Source of the DNA: Arthrobacter sp. DWC3
GTDB taxonomy: Bacteria > Actinomycetota > Actinomycetes > Actinomycetales > Micrococcaceae
NCBI RefSeq assembly: GCF_002929375.1
Contig: NZ_PJIP01000001.1
Coordinates: 186,001 to 250,000, forward strand
DNA length: 64,000 nt
Direction: 5' to 3'
Shown: positions 7,856 to 17,500 of the stretch, piece after piece
Layout of the letters: every line of letters starts with the position of its first letter
How positions within the stretch are numbered: position 1 is the first letter of the stretch
Program-made: the position numbers and the translations under genes
Notes under the pieces: model-generated
Databases searched by the model: none
What the model saw: only the letters and a program-made list of their open reading frames with translations
What the model was told of the DNA's origin: nothing

Positions 7856-9241
7856 CTAGAACAGGAGCGCGAGCGCCTCGGCGAGCGTGGAGACCTCACG
7901 TACCGAGAAACCCTTCGGCACGGGGCCGGTGCCGCCGGGTGAGGACGGGACGATCGCATGCGTGAACCCGAGCCGCTCCGCCTCCTGGATGCGCCGCCCG
8001 ATGCCCGGGACGGGGCGCACCTCCCCGGCGAGCCCCACCTCCCCGAACGCGATGAGCCGCGCGGGCAGGGGGTGGTCCGTCTTGGCGGAGGCGATCGCCA
8101 GGGCGACGGCGAGGTCGGTGGCGGGCTCGGTCAGGCGGACGCCGCCCACCGTCGCCACATAGCTGTCGTCCTTGTGGAGGCTCACGGAGGCGCGGCTCTG
8201 CAGCACCGCGAGCAGCATGGCGACGCGCGAACTGTCGAGGCCGCTCGTGGCCCGGCGTGGCTGCGAGTTCGGGGATTCGGCGAGCAGCGCCTGCACCTCC
8301 GCGAGGAGCGGCCGCCGGCCCTCGAGCGTCACCGTGATGCAGGTTCCCGACACCGGATCCTTGGTGCGCGAGACGAAGAGGCCGCTGGGATCGGCGAGTC
8401 CCTCGATGCCGCCGTCCGTCAGGTCGAAGCACCCCACCTCGTCCGTGGGGCCGTACCGGTTCTTCACGGCGCGCAGCAGGCGCAGGCGCGAGTGGCGCTC
8501 GCCCTCGAACTGGCAGACGACGTCGACGAGGTGCTCGAGGAGCCTGGGACCGGCGATCGAGCCGTCCTTCGTGACGTGGCCGACGAGGAGCGTGGTCATG
8601 CCGCGCGCCTTCGCCGCCCCGATGAGGGACGCCGCCACCTCGCGGACCTGCGTGACACCGCCGGCGCTGCCATCCACGGCGGCGCTGCTGAGGGTCTGCA
8701 CGGAGTCGACGATCAGCAGTGCCGGGTCGATGGACTCCACCTGGCCGAGCGCCTGGCCGAGGTCGGTCTCCGCGCTCAGGTACAGCGAGTCGGCGACGGC
8801 GTCGATCCTGTCCGCCCGCAGCTTCACCTGCGCCGCCGATTCCTCGCCGGTGACGTAGAGGACGTCCTTGCCCAGCCGCGCCACCCGCGCGGCGACGTCG
8901 AGCAGCAGCGTGGACTTGCCGACCCCGGGCTCGCCGGCGAGCAGGATGACGGCTCCCGGCACCAGTCCGCCGCCGAGGACGCGGTCGAGCTCGTCGATCT
9001 TCGTCGGCTGGAATCCGGAGAGGGTGGCGTCGACGTCGGCGATCCGCCGCGCCGGGGTGGTGACGGCGGCCGCGGCCGTCGTGCGGGCCACCACCTGACC
9101 CGTCTCCTCGACCGTGCCCCACGCCTGGCACTCCCCGCACCGCCCCACCCATTTCGCGGTGGTCCAGCCGCACTCCGCGCAGCGGTAGTTCGGGGCGTTG
9201 CTGCGGCTCGCGCGTGCGGCGGCGGAGGTCTTCGTGGGCAT
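7856..9241 (-). CDS. radA: DNA repair protein RadA (Sms)
   Basis: A RecA-like, Lon-related ATPase that processes recombination intermediates by branch migration and acts with DisA. The 461-residue protein has the N-terminal C4 zinc finger (C21, C24, C35, C38), Walker A GEPGVGKST at 103-111, Walker B (LLIVDSVQT), the RadA-specific KNRxG motif at 260-264 and a C-terminal Lon-protease-like domain. The KNRxG motif reads KNRYG rather than the common KNRFG, a conservative change. It lies 53 nt downstream of the FUSC gene and upstream of disA on the same strand. Confidence 0.97.
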   Translation of the reverse strand: MPTKTSAAARASRSNAPNYRCAECGWTTAKWVGRCGECQAWGTVEETGQVVARTTAAAAVTTPARRIADVDATLSGFQPTKIDELDRVLGGGLVPGAVILLAGEPGVGKSTLLLDVAARVARLGKDVLYVTGEESAAQVKLRADRIDAVADSLYLSAETDLGQALGQVESIDPALLIVDSVQTLSSAAVDGSAGGVTQVREVAASLIGAAKARGMTTLLVGHVTKDGSIAGPRLLEHLVDVVCQFEGERHSRLRLLRAVKNRYGPTDEVGCFDLTDGGIEGLADPSGLFVSRTKDPVSGTCITVTLEGRRPLLAEVQALLAESPNSQPRRATSGLDSSRVAMLLAVLQSRASVSLHKDDSYVATVGGVRLTEPATDLAVALAIASAKTDHPLPARLIAFGEVGLAGEVRPVPGIGRRIQEAERLGFTHAIVPSSPGGTGPVPKGFSVREVSTLAEALALLF

Positions 9242-9294
9242 GGTTTCAGGCTACCGGCGCGCACCGACAGCATGGCCCGGCCGGCCCTACCGGG

Positions 9295-10422
9295 TCAGAG
9301 GCGGGGCAGGTAGTCCGCGGCGTCCTCGTGCGACAGGCCCGTGGCGCTCAGCAGGTCGACGACGAGCGGGCGCAGCAGCAGTACGAGTCCCTCGCCCTCG
9401 AGGCGGCTGATGTTGAGGGTCTCCGGGTGGAGGTCGGTGGCGACGGCCGCGAGCTCGTTGCGCGCCTGCCGCAGGTTCAGGCGCCGCTCGGCCGGATCAC
9501 CCGCCGAGAGGGCACGGCTCAGCACGTCGACGGCGTCGGCCGTGTCCTCGAGGGACTGGCTGAGCGCCTCGATGGCCTCGTCGGTCAGCGCCGCATGGTT
9601 GATGGCCGAGGTCAGGCGGCGCGAGAAGACGCGGCTGTTCCGGATGGCGAGGTCGATCGAGTCGATGGCGGTGCGCAGGTCGCCGAGCTCGTCGCGGTGG
9701 CGCCGGTACGCGGGCGAGATGCGCGCCACCTCCTGCGCGGCCTTCATGCCCCCCGTCAGGGTGTCGAGCTGGGACTGGCAGTTCCGGGCGCGGACCAGCG
9801 CGTGCCACGCCAGGGTCGAGTCGCTCTGCCGGAGGGCCGACGCGCCGTCGCGGATCACACCGGAGAGCTCACCCAGGAGCCCGCGCACGTTGGACTTCGG
9901 CTCGCGGCGCGGGTCCCTGGGCAGGAGCACGGTGATGGCGAGCGCGAACAGGCCGCCCACGATCGCGTCGACGCTCCGCGTGAACGGGCCGCCCTCCGGC
10001 GCGGGAAGCAGCACCACGAGCAGGGACTGCAGCCCGAGCTGCGTGGTGAAGATGGTGCCGCTGTCCAGGAAGCGGGCCAGCAGGATCGAGATGAACAGCA
10101 CCACGGCGGCCTGCCAGAGGCCCGTGCCGAAGAAGGTGAGCAGGAGATCGCCCACGGAAATGCCGAGCGTGCAGCCGATCGCCACCTCGAGGACCCGCCG
10201 GATGCGCGGGTCCCGGGAGAAGCCCAGCGAGATCATCGACGACGTCGCGGCGAACAGCGGCCCGCTGTGGCCGAGGATCTCCTCCGCGAAGGCGTACGCG
10301 CCCACCGCGCAGACCGTCATCTGCAGCGCCGCGACCACCGAGTTCGAACTGCGCTTGAGGCCTATGCGGGAACGCCTGCGGAGAAAGGCGAGGGTGGCGG
10401 ACACTCCCTGGCGCGGCGGCAT
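9295..10422 (-). CDS. FUSC / aromatic-acid-exporter-like (DUF939-type) membrane protein
   Basis: A 375-residue protein whose N-terminal half has about six hydrophobic segments (from about residue 28 to 168). The motifs GHSGPLFAATSSMISLG and IGCTLGISVGDLLL are typical of FUSC/ArAE proteins, which are linked in some bacteria to efflux of aromatic carboxylates. The C-terminal half is cytoplasmic and helical. The substrate cannot be read from the sequence. It is transcribed toward radA (53-nt gap) and is divergent from pstS, so its promoter shares the 220-nt region that holds the phosphate box. Confidence 0.82.
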   Translation of the reverse strand: MPPRQGVSATLAFLRRRSRIGLKRSSNSVVAALQMTVCAVGAYAFAEEILGHSGPLFAATSSMISLGFSRDPRIRRVLEVAIGCTLGISVGDLLLTFFGTGLWQAAVVLFISILLARFLDSGTIFTTQLGLQSLLVVLLPAPEGGPFTRSVDAIVGGLFALAITVLLPRDPRREPKSNVRGLLGELSGVIRDGASALRQSDSTLAWHALVRARNCQSQLDTLTGGMKAAQEVARISPAYRRHRDELGDLRTAIDSIDLAIRNSRVFSRRLTSAINHAALTDEAIEALSQSLEDTADAVDVLSRALSAGDPAERRLNLRQARNELAAVATDLHPETLNISRLEGEGLVLLLRPLVVDLLSATGLSHEDAADYLPRL

Positions 10423-10508
10423 GCCCCCAGTCTAGGAGGTGCAGTGAAGCGAGACGTTCGTCTCATTCACCTGTGCGAACCGGCTATACAGGCCAATGGC
10501 CCTGCGCT

Positions 10509-10530
10509 GTTCACCTTCCGTTAATGTCGC
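10509..10530 (+). promoter_or_regulatory. Probable PhoP (PHO) box upstream of pstS
   Basis: Two consecutive 11-nt units, GTTCACCTTCC (10509-10519) and GTTAATGTCGC (10520-10530), match the actinobacterial PHO-box design of 11-nt direct repeats based on GTTCACC. A weaker CATTCACCTGT lies upstream at 10464. A TAGCTT -10 candidate follows at about 10557. PhoP activation of pstS under phosphate limitation is known in Streptomyces; here it is inferred. Confidence 0.6.
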
Positions 10531-10643
10531 TTGGTCAGTCTCGTTACCTGCGCTGCCTAGCTTCGATGAAGTACAAGAACGCGTACATCTCTCGAGCGCC
10601 GTCCGCGCATCGATGAATTGATCCCTGGAAGGGGCAAAATCTA

Positions 10644-11762
10644 GTGAAGGTTCTTCGCTTTGGCCGCGCTGCGGCAGTTATCTCTGTCGCCGCGCTGGCG
10701 TTGACCGCATGCGGTTCCGACAACGCCACCGGTGAGCCCGCAGCCGAGGGACCCGCGTCCTCCGCTGCCGGCACCGCGGTGTCCGGAACCCTGACCGGCA
10801 TCGGTTCATCCGCGCAGAACTCTGCGATGGAGGCCTGGAAGGCCGGTTTCGAGTCCGCCAACCAGGGCGCCATGGTGCAGTACTCCCCGGACGGATCCGG
10901 CGCGGGGCGCAAGGCCTTCCTGAGCGGCGGCGCGCAGTTCGCCGGCTCGGACGCCTACCTCAAGGACGACGAGATGACCCAGGCCATGGAGGTCTGCGGC
11001 CCGGATGGCGCCATCAACATCCCGACCTACATCTCCCCGATCGCGGTCGCGTTCAACCTCGAGGGTGTCACCGAGCTGAACCTCGACGCCCCCACGATCG
11101 CGAAGATCTTCAAGAAGGAGATCGCCACCTGGAACGATCCCGCGATCGCCTCCCAGAACGAGGGCGTCGAACTGCCCGACACCCCCATCACCGTCGTGCA
11201 CCGCTCCGACGAGTCCGGCACCACCGAGAACTTCGTCGACTACCTCGCCGCTGCGGCTCCCGAGGACTGGACCTACGAGGTCGAGGGCGCATGGCCCGCC
11301 GAGCTGCAGTCCGAGAACGCCAAGGGCACCTCGGGTGTCGTCCAGACGGTCACCTCGACCGTCGGCGCCATCACCTACGCCGACGCCTCCGCCATCGGCG
11401 ACCTCGGCAAGGCCAAGGTGAAGGTCGGCGAGGAGTACACCGAGATCAGCTCCGACGCGGCCGCCAAGGCCGTCGAGGTCGCCACCCCGGTCGAGGGTCG
11501 CTCCGAGTTCGACATGTCCCTCGAGCTCGAGCGCGACACCACCGAGTCCGGCGCCTACCCCGTGGTCCTCGTCAGCTACCACGTGTACTGCACCTCCTAC
11601 GACAGCCAGGAGACCGTCGACCTCGTGAAGGCGTTCGGCTCCTACGTCATCAGCGAGGAGGGCCAGGCAGAGGCCGAGGCCTCCGCCGGCAACGCCCCGC
11701 TGTCCGCCACGCTCAGCGAGAAGGCCCAGGCCTCGATCGATTCGATCAAGGTCGCCTCCTAG
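10644..11762 (+). CDS. pstS: Phosphate ABC transporter substrate-binding lipoprotein PstS
   Basis: High-affinity phosphate-binding protein anchored outside the membrane. The 372-residue precursor has a signal peptide with lipobox LTAC, the lipidated cysteine being C23. Family motifs include GIGSSAQNSAMEAWK (phosphate loop) and HRSDESGTTENFVDYL. The start is GTG at 10644, preceded by GGAAGGGG. It heads pstSCAB, with a probable PHO box about 115 nt upstream. The 128-nt gap to pstC could hold a partial attenuator allowing more PstS than membrane subunits. Confidence 0.97.
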   Translation: MKVLRFGRAAAVISVAALALTACGSDNATGEPAAEGPASSAAGTAVSGTLTGIGSSAQNSAMEAWKAGFESANQGAMVQYSPDGSGAGRKAFLSGGAQFAGSDAYLKDDEMTQAMEVCGPDGAINIPTYISPIAVAFNLEGVTELNLDAPTIAKIFKKEIATWNDPAIASQNEGVELPDTPITVVHRSDESGTTENFVDYLAAAAPEDWTYEVEGAWPAELQSENAKGTSGVVQTVTSTVGAITYADASAIGDLGKAKVKVGEEYTEISSDAAAKAVEVATPVEGRSEFDMSLELERDTTESGAYPVVLVSYHVYCTSYDSQETVDLVKAFGSYVISEEGQAEAEASAGNAPLSATLSEKAQASIDSIKVAS

Positions 11763-11890
11763 CGACGCCTCCGGTCCCGTCCGGTCCGATGAGGACCGGG
11801 CGGGACCGTCCGCCGTTCACGGCTGGAACCAGCAGGAACGGCCCCGGGCCGTCCCTGCAATCGAAATCGACCGCCTGGAAGGCTAAAGAC

Positions 11891-12823
11891 GTGTCAACCA
11901 ATACGCTGAAAGCGTCGACAGATCGAGGCCGCGCAGGCGACAAGATCTTCTCCGGAATCTCCCTCGCCGCCGGTGTCCTGATCCTGGCAGTGCTCTTCAG
12001 CGTCGCCGTGTTCCTGCTCGTGCAGGCGGCACCGACCTTCACGGCCGATCCCACCGAGATCACGGGCGGCAACGGCTTCACCGCCTACATCCTGCCGATC
12101 GTCATCGGCACCGTCATCGCCGCCATCATCGCGCTCATCATCGCGACGCCCATCGGTATCGCCGTCGCCCTCTTCATCTCGCACTACGCGCCCCGCCGGC
12201 TCGCACGCGCCTTCGGGTACGTGATCGACCTGCTCGCGGCGATCCCCTCCGTGATCTACGGCGCCTGGGGCTACATCGTCCTGGCACCGCAGCTCGCCAA
12301 GGGCTACGAGTGGCTCGCCGCGAACCTCGGCTGGATCCCGATCTTCGAGGGACCCGCCAGCCAGACCGGCAAGACCATGCTCACCGCCGGGATCGTCCTC
12401 GCGGTCATGGTCATCCCCATCATCACCTCGCTCAGCAGGGAGATCTTCCTGCAGACCCCCAACCTCCACGAGGAGGCGGCGCTCGCGATGGGCGCCACAC
12501 GCTGGGAGATGGTGCGCATGGCGGTCCTGCCGTTCGCACGCCCCGGCATCATCAGCGCCACCATGCTGGGCCTCGGCCGCGCCCTCGGCGAGACCATGGC
12601 CGTGGCCCTGGTCCTCTCGCCGGGTGCGCTCGTGGCGAGCCTCGTGAAGACGGGCAACCAGACCATCGCCGCCGAGATCGCCCTGAACTTCCCGGAGGCC
12701 TTCGGCCTGCGCCTCAACGAGCTGATCGCCGCGGGCCTCGTGCTCTTCGTCATCACGCTGATCGTCAACATGATCGCCCGGTTCATCATCACCCGGCACA
12801 AAGAATTCTCGGGAGCTAACTAA
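11891..12823 (+). CDS. pstC: Phosphate ABC transporter permease PstC
   Basis: One of the two membrane subunits of the Pst phosphate importer: about 310 residues with six hydrophobic segments. The permease coupling loop (EEAALAMGATRWEMVRMAVLP) and the PstC-type stretch YVIDLLAAIPSVIYGAWG are clear. The frame is open much further upstream, inside pstS, but GTG at 11891 (VSTNTLKAS) gives the expected length. Its TAA stop shares one base with the pstA ATG (TAATG). Confidence 0.96.
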   Translation: MSTNTLKASTDRGRAGDKIFSGISLAAGVLILAVLFSVAVFLLVQAAPTFTADPTEITGGNGFTAYILPIVIGTVIAAIIALIIATPIGIAVALFISHYAPRRLARAFGYVIDLLAAIPSVIYGAWGYIVLAPQLAKGYEWLAANLGWIPIFEGPASQTGKTMLTAGIVLAVMVIPIITSLSREIFLQTPNLHEEAALAMGATRWEMVRMAVLPFARPGIISATMLGLGRALGETMAVALVLSPGALVASLVKTGNQTIAAEIALNFPEAFGLRLNELIAAGLVLFVITLIVNMIARFIITRHKEFSGAN

Positions 12824-13929
12824 TGGCAGCGAACCAGACCCTCCAGCGTCGCCAGTCCCAGCTCACGCGCGGCCACCTCCCCTCCTACGCCGTGTGGGTG
12901 GTCCTCGCGGCCGCCGTCGTCCTCGGCGCGGCGCTCTCCTCCCTGATCGGGTTCAGCGTCATCGGCTGGGCGGTCATCTCCGCCGTCGTCTTCGTCATCG
13001 CGGCCACCATCGTGACCGCCGTCGGCGAGGGCGAGCGCAAGGCCAAGGACCGGCTCGTCACGTTCCTCGTCTACGGGGCCTTCCTGATCGCGCTGCTGCC
13101 GCTGGTCTCGGTCCTCTGGACCGTCCTGGAGCGGGGTGTCCCGGGCCTCAACTACAACTTCCTGTTCACGTCGATGAACGGTGTCACCGGTGCCGTGGAC
13201 AACCAGGCGGTGGAGAACGGCACACCCGTGCTGGGCGGTGCGTACCACGCCGTCCTCGGCACGCTGCAGATCACCCTCTGGGCGACGCTCATCTCCGTGC
13301 CCATCGGCCTGCTCACCGCCATCTACCTGGTCGAGTACGGCGTGGGCAAGAACCTCACGAAGGCGATCACGTTCTTCGTGGACGTCATGACCGGCATCCC
13401 CTCGATCGTCGCGGGCCTGTTCGCCGCGGCGCTGTTCGCACTCCTGTTCGGACCGGGCACCCGGACGGGCTTCGTGGCCGCCGTCGCCCTGTCCGTCCTC
13501 ATGATCCCGGTGGTGGTCCGCTCCACCGAGGAGATGCTGAAGATCGTCCCGAACGAACTCCGTGAGGCCTCCTACGCCCTGGGCGTCCGCAAGTGGCGCA
13601 CCATCACCAACGTGGTCATCCCGACGGCCATCTCCGGTATCGCCTCTGGCGTAACCCTCTCGATCGCCCGTGTGATCGGCGAGACCGCGCCTATCCTTGT
13701 AACGGCGGGATTCGCCAGCTCCATCAACTGGAACGTCTTCAGTGGCTGGATGAGCACGCTCCCCACCTTCATCTACTACCAGATCCTCACGCCGACCTCC
13801 CCGACGGCGCCCGATCCGAGTACCCAGCGCGCCTGGGCCGCAGCGCTCCTGCTGATCCTCATGGTGATGCTCCTGAACCTGGTCGCCCGGTTCGTCGCCC
13901 GCATGTTCGCCCCCAAGACCAGCCGCTAA
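12823..13929 (+). CDS. pstA: Phosphate ABC transporter permease PstA
   Basis: Second membrane subunit of the Pst importer, 368 residues. The coupling-loop motif LREASYALGVRKWRTITNVV is present, along with the conserved segment FFVDVMTGIPSIVAGLFA. The protein is longer than E. coli PstA because of two extra N-terminal hydrophobic segments (about residues 22-62), common in actinobacterial PstA. The start overlaps the pstC stop by one base. Confidence 0.96.
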   Translation: MAANQTLQRRQSQLTRGHLPSYAVWVVLAAAVVLGAALSSLIGFSVIGWAVISAVVFVIAATIVTAVGEGERKAKDRLVTFLVYGAFLIALLPLVSVLWTVLERGVPGLNYNFLFTSMNGVTGAVDNQAVENGTPVLGGAYHAVLGTLQITLWATLISVPIGLLTAIYLVEYGVGKNLTKAITFFVDVMTGIPSIVAGLFAAALFALLFGPGTRTGFVAAVALSVLMIPVVVRSTEEMLKIVPNELREASYALGVRKWRTITNVVIPTAISGIASGVTLSIARVIGETAPILVTAGFASSINWNVFSGWMSTLPTFIYYQILTPTSPTAPDPSTQRAWAAALLLILMVMLLNLVARFVARMFAPKTSR

Positions 13930-13959
13930 GCGCCCGCGGTAACCCACCCGAAGGAAGCA

Positions 13960-14739
13960 ATGTCCAAGCGAATCGACGTCAAGGACCTCAACGTCTACTA
14001 CAGCAAGTTCCTTGCGGTGGAGGACGTCAACATCAACATCGAAGCCCGTTCCGTGACGGCCTTCATCGGTCCCTCCGGCTGCGGAAAGTCCACGTTCCTC
14101 CGTACCCTGAACCGCATGCACGAGGTCATCCCCGGTGCGCGGGTGGAGGGCGAGGTGCTCCTCGACGGCGACAACCTGTACGACGGCGCCGTGGACCCCG
14201 TGACGGTGCGCGGGCAGATCGGCATGGTCTTCCAGCGGCCCAACCCGTTCCCCACGATGTCCATCCGCGACAACGTGCTGGCCGGCGTGAAGCTCAACAA
14301 CAAGCGCATGAGCAAGTCGGACGCCGACGACCTCGTGGAGAAGTCGCTGAGCGGCGCCAACCTCTGGAACGAGGTCAAGGACCGCCTCGCCCGGCCGGGA
14401 TCCGGCCTGTCCGGCGGCCAGCAGCAGCGCCTGTGCATCGCCCGCGCCATCGCGGTGTCCCCCCAGGTGATCCTGATGGACGAGCCCTGCTCCGCGCTGG
14501 ACCCCATCTCCACGCTCGCCATCGAGGACCTCATCAACGAGCTCAAGGCCGAGTACACGGTGGTGATCGTGACGCACAACATGCAGCAGGCCGCGCGCGT
14601 GTCGGACAAGACGGCGTTCTTCAACATCGCCGGCACCGGCAAGCCGGGCAAGCTCATCGAGTACGACGACACCACGACCATCTTCAACAAGCCCTCCATC
14701 AAGGCGACGGAGGACTACGTCTCCGGTCGTTTCGGGTAG
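13960..14739 (+). CDS. pstB: Phosphate ABC transporter ATP-binding protein PstB
   Basis: The ATPase of the Pst importer, 259 residues, the family norm. Walker [10 protein letters not shown] lies at 37-45, the PstB-typical Q-loop region is [18 protein letters not shown], the signature is [14 protein letters not shown] and Walker B is [20 protein letters not shown] ribosome site precedes the ATG. It is the last gene of pstSCAB. No phoU follows; the next genes are the divergently oriented pit system beyond a strong terminator. Confidence 0.98.
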   Translation: MSKRIDVKDLNVYYSKFLAVEDVNINIEARSVTAFIGPSGCGKSTFLRTLNRMHEVIPGARVEGEVLLDGDNLYDGAVDPVTVRGQIGMVFQRPNPFPTMSIRDNVLAGVKLNNKRMSKSDADDLVEKSLSGANLWNEVKDRLARPGSGLSGGQQQRLCIARAIAVSPQVILMDEPCSALDPISTLAIEDLINELKAEYTVVIVTHNMQQAARVSDKTAFFNIAGTGKPGKLIEYDDTTTIFNKPSIKATEDYVSGRFG

Positions 14740-14761
14740 GCGCACGCCATAGGTACGGCAC

Positions 14762-14802
14762 AACGACGACGGCGGCTCCCTCCGGGGGCCGCCGTCGTCG
14801 TT
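14762..14802. terminator. Strong bidirectional terminator between pstB and pit
   Basis: A perfect 15-bp stem (14762-14776 with 14788-14802, core ACGACGACGGCGGC) closes an 11-nt loop in the gap between the convergent pst and pit operons. Confidence 0.85.
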
Positions 14803-14857
14803 CCGGCGTCCCCACGTCGGGAACGGCGCGGCTGCAGGTGGCCCGTTGGCGCGGCGC

Positions 14858-15868
14858 CTACAGCAGCGGGCTCAGTGCCAGGAGGAAGACGGCGCCCAGC
14901 AGGGCGGTGATCGGCGCGGTTCCGAGCCAGACGGCCAGGATGCGCGCCACCTGCGGTCGCTGCACGGAGGAGAAGCGCTGGTTGGCGCCGGCCCCGACGA
15001 TCGCCGAGGTCATGGTGTGGGTGCTCGAGAGCGGGAAGTGCAGCGAGATGGCGCCGACGAACAGCATCGTCGAACTCACGCCCTGGGCGGTCATGCCGCG
15101 TAGCGGGTCCACGTGCACCAGCCGGTGGCCCAGGGTGTGCGTGATGCGCCATCCGCCGAGGAGCGATCCTGCGCTGAGGAGGACGGCGGCGAACACCTGC
15201 ACCCACAGGGGCATGTCCGAGCCCGTCGCGTAGCCGGAGCCCACCAGCGCCAGCAGGATGACCGCCATGGTCCGCTGCCCGTCCTGGAGCCCGTGCCCGA
15301 GGGCGAACGCCCCCGCCAGGACGGACTGCGCCATCCGGTTGCCCCGGTTCACGGCCCCGGGCGAGCGGTGCCGCAGCAGCCAGGTGGCCGGGAACACCGC
15401 CGCGTACGCCAGGAGGTAAGCGACGATCGGGGAGAGCACGAGGGGCAGCGCGATCTGCAGGAGGAGCGCCTCCCCGGCACCGCTCATGGCCGGACCGTCG
15501 GTCAGCCGGGACGCCCCGCCCGCACCGAGCACCCCGCCGAGCAGGGCATGCGTGGACGACGACGGCTTGCCGCGGTACCAGGTGAACAGTCCCCAGGCGC
15601 CGGCGGCCAGCAGCGCGGCGAGGAGGATGCCGAGGCCCGTGGCGCCGGAGGGGAGCCCGAAGCCGGCGTCGGTGAAGAAGAGGGCCAGCGACGTGCTGAG
15701 CAGGGCTCCCACGAGGTTGAACAGAGCCGCGAGCAGGACGGCGATGGTCGGGGTGAGGGCGCGCGTCCGGACCGCGGTGGCCACGGAGTTCGAGACGTCG
15801 TGGAAACCGTTGAGGAACGCGAAGCCGCCCGCGGCGAGGATCACCGTGCCGAGGAGGAAGGGCTCCAC
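14858..15868 (-). CDS. pit: Inorganic phosphate transporter, PiT family
   Basis: Low-affinity, proton- or cation-coupled phosphate (or metal-phosphate) carrier of about ten hydrophobic segments, 336 residues. The PiT signatures are visible in both halves: FLNGFHDVSNSVATAVRTRA near the N-terminus and GKPSSSTHALLGG, with SSTHTMTSAIVGAGANQR in the C-terminal half. The start is GTG at 15868, directly abutting the stop of the DUF47 partner, so the two are translationally coupled. It faces pstB across a strong terminator, putting high- and low-affinity uptake tail to tail. Confidence 0.95.
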   Translation of the reverse strand: MEPFLLGTVILAAGGFAFLNGFHDVSNSVATAVRTRALTPTIAVLLAALFNLVGALLSTSLALFFTDAGFGLPSGATGLGILLAALLAAGAWGLFTWYRGKPSSSTHALLGGVLGAGGASRLTDGPAMSGAGEALLLQIALPLVLSPIVAYLLAYAAVFPATWLLRHRSPGAVNRGNRMAQSVLAGAFALGHGLQDGQRTMAVILLALVGSGYATGSDMPLWVQVFAAVLLSAGSLLGGWRITHTLGHRLVHVDPLRGMTAQGVSSTMLFVGAISLHFPLSSTHTMTSAIVGAGANQRFSSVQRPQVARILAVWLGTAPITALLGAVFLLALSPLL

Positions 15869-16486
15869 CTACGATTCCTTGACGAGGATGCTGCCCACCT
15901 GGGTGGCGACCCGCCGGATGTCCTTCGTGACGTCGACCAGCTGGTTCGCCACGTCGCGGTGCCGCGCATACACGAGCGGCTTGTGGTCGTTCAGGAGCTC
16001 CGCGCACCAGCTGCGATGCGTCCGCTCGGCGCGTCGGGCCAGGCGGAGGATCTCGATCCAGTACTCCTCGAGATCCTCCATGGAGTTGAGCCGCTGCATG
16101 GCGGCGGCGGTCAGCTCGGCTTGCCGGTTGATGACCTCCAGCTGGTCAGCCGCCCGCTGGCTCAGCTTGTTCAGCTTGTACAGGGCGATGAGCTCGCCCG
16201 CGCCGTCGAGCTTCTCGATGGCCTCGTTGAGCAGGCGCGACAGCGCGTACAGGTCCTCGCGGGGCAGCGGGTTGATGAAGGAGGTGCGCATGGACGTCAG
16301 GAGCGCGAAGTGCAGGTCCGTGGACGCAGATTCGTGCTGGTGCAGTTCCTCGGAGAGGCGGTCGTACTCCTGCGTGGAGGCGCCGAGGATGGCGGACATC
16401 GTCCCGACGCCGAGGACCAGCTGCTGCGCCATGCGGGAGAGCAGTTCGAGGCCGGCGTTCTCCTGCGGGAAGAGGCGTAGTTTCAC
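15869..16486 (-). CDS. DUF47 family PhoU-like partner of the PiT transporter
   Basis: A 205-residue helical protein of the DUF47/PhoU-like class, usually encoded directly before a PiT carrier (Pit accessory protein) and thought to control it. The start VKLRLFPQE is typical of the family; GTG at 16486 has GAGGAAG upstream. An open frame extends to 16555, but that part has no family match. Helices rich in Leu/Glu/Arg run throughout and no membrane segment is seen. Its stop abuts the pit start codon. Confidence 0.88.
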   Translation of the reverse strand: MKLRLFPQENAGLELLSRMAQQLVLGVGTMSAILGASTQEYDRLSEELHQHESASTDLHFALLTSMRTSFINPLPREDLYALSRLLNEAIEKLDGAGELIALYKLNKLSQRAADQLEVINRQAELTAAAMQRLNSMEDLEEYWIEILRLARRAERTHRSWCAELLNDHKPLVYARHRDVANQLVDVTKDIRRVATQVGSILVKES

Positions 16487-16710
16487 GGAGTCTTCCTCGC
16501 AGCGTATGGACGTGTCAGCAAGCAGGCCGCAGGGGCTCTGGGTGCCGTGTGGCAAAGTAGTGGCGCCGAACCGGGAGCGCCTCTCGGCGGAAGGCCGCTC
16601 GAAGCGGCTGAGTGTTGAAGCCCGGGGGTTCCACGGTCCGACGCCGACTTAAGTCTTGCCCTCCCCGGAGCCGCTGTCAACACGGGCCCTTCCCGTCCCG
16701 GGCGGCAGGA

Positions 16711-17358
16711 TCAGTCGAGTTCCCCGCGCCGCCAGGACGCCGCGGCGTGCTCGAGGTCCTCGGCGGTCTTGATGAGCTGGTGCGAGTTGCGTGTCAGCCG
16801 CGAGGCGTGCGGGCCGTTGGCCAGTTCGGCGTCGTCGGCGTGATTGGCCTGCCCCAGCGCGACGACGCGGCAGAAGGCTGCGAAGCGTTCGAGGGCCACG
16901 TCGAAGTCGCCCTCGAAGGCTCCGGAGAGGATGGTGTTGGCCATCGTCGTCATCTCCGTGGCACCCGGGGGCTCGGCGACACCGGCCACCACCTTGGACA
17001 CCTGGGCCACTTCCTTGCCGGAGGCGAAGTAGGCGGCTATGCGCTCGGGGTTCTGCTGCGTGGCGGCCCGCAGCGCGTACAGGCGCCAGAGGGCCCCGGG
17101 CAGCGACCGGGCCGGGCTCTCCGCCCACATCTCCGCGATGGCCTCGAGCCCCTGCTGGTCGGCGAGTTCGACGAGGCGGCGCGTGACGTCCGGGTCGTCG
17201 GTGTCGCGCCCGTGGTGCACGAGGGCGTGCGCTGCCATATGGGCGGCCTCCGAGACCCGCGAGGGGTCCACCCCGCCGGCGAAGACCTCGAAGTCAGCCG
17301 GAGCGAAGGGCTTCGGCTTGTGGGGCCGTGGGCTCTTGTTGGTGTAGTCGCCGTCCAT
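16711..17358 (-). CDS. Conserved hypothetical soluble protein
   Basis: A 215-residue protein I cannot assign. It has no signal peptide or membrane segment. After a basic, Pro/Lys-rich N-terminus (MDGDYTNKSPRPHKPKPFAP) it is predicted to be all helical, with Ala/Leu-rich helices such as ALWRLYALRAATQQNPERIA. Codon use matches its neighbours. It stands alone on the minus strand between the DUF47 gene and tRNA-Lys, with about 220 nt of unremarkable sequence between 16487 and 16710. Confidence 0.75.
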   Translation of the reverse strand: MDGDYTNKSPRPHKPKPFAPADFEVFAGGVDPSRVSEAAHMAAHALVHHGRDTDDPDVTRRLVELADQQGLEAIAEMWAESPARSLPGALWRLYALRAATQQNPERIAAYFASGKEVAQVSKVVAGVAEPPGATEMTTMANTILSGAFEGDFDVALERFAAFCRVVALGQANHADDAELANGPHASRLTRNSHQLIKTAEDLEHAAASWRRGELD

Positions 17359-17500
17359 GGAACGAGGATACTCCTGCGGAAAATAGGGCTGGAAGGCGGG
17401 GCCTGGAGGCAGTCCTCGGAGCGGGAACGATTGCGATAAAGTAGGCGGGTCATCGCCGCCGGCGGATCCTCCTCGGACGCGCCGGGCGGAGCGGTGTGGC

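Noticed and set aside
11763-11890. Riboswitch or separate small gene in the pstS-pstC gap
   Set aside because: No conserved riboswitch core or ribosome site with a plausible frame was seen; it is an ordinary intra-operon spacer, possibly a weak attenuator.
12820-14763. 647-residue open frame on the minus strand antisense to pstA/pstB
   Set aside because: Product is His/Asp/Gly/Arg-rich with no domain; it is a GC-driven shadow of well-recognised genes on the other strand.
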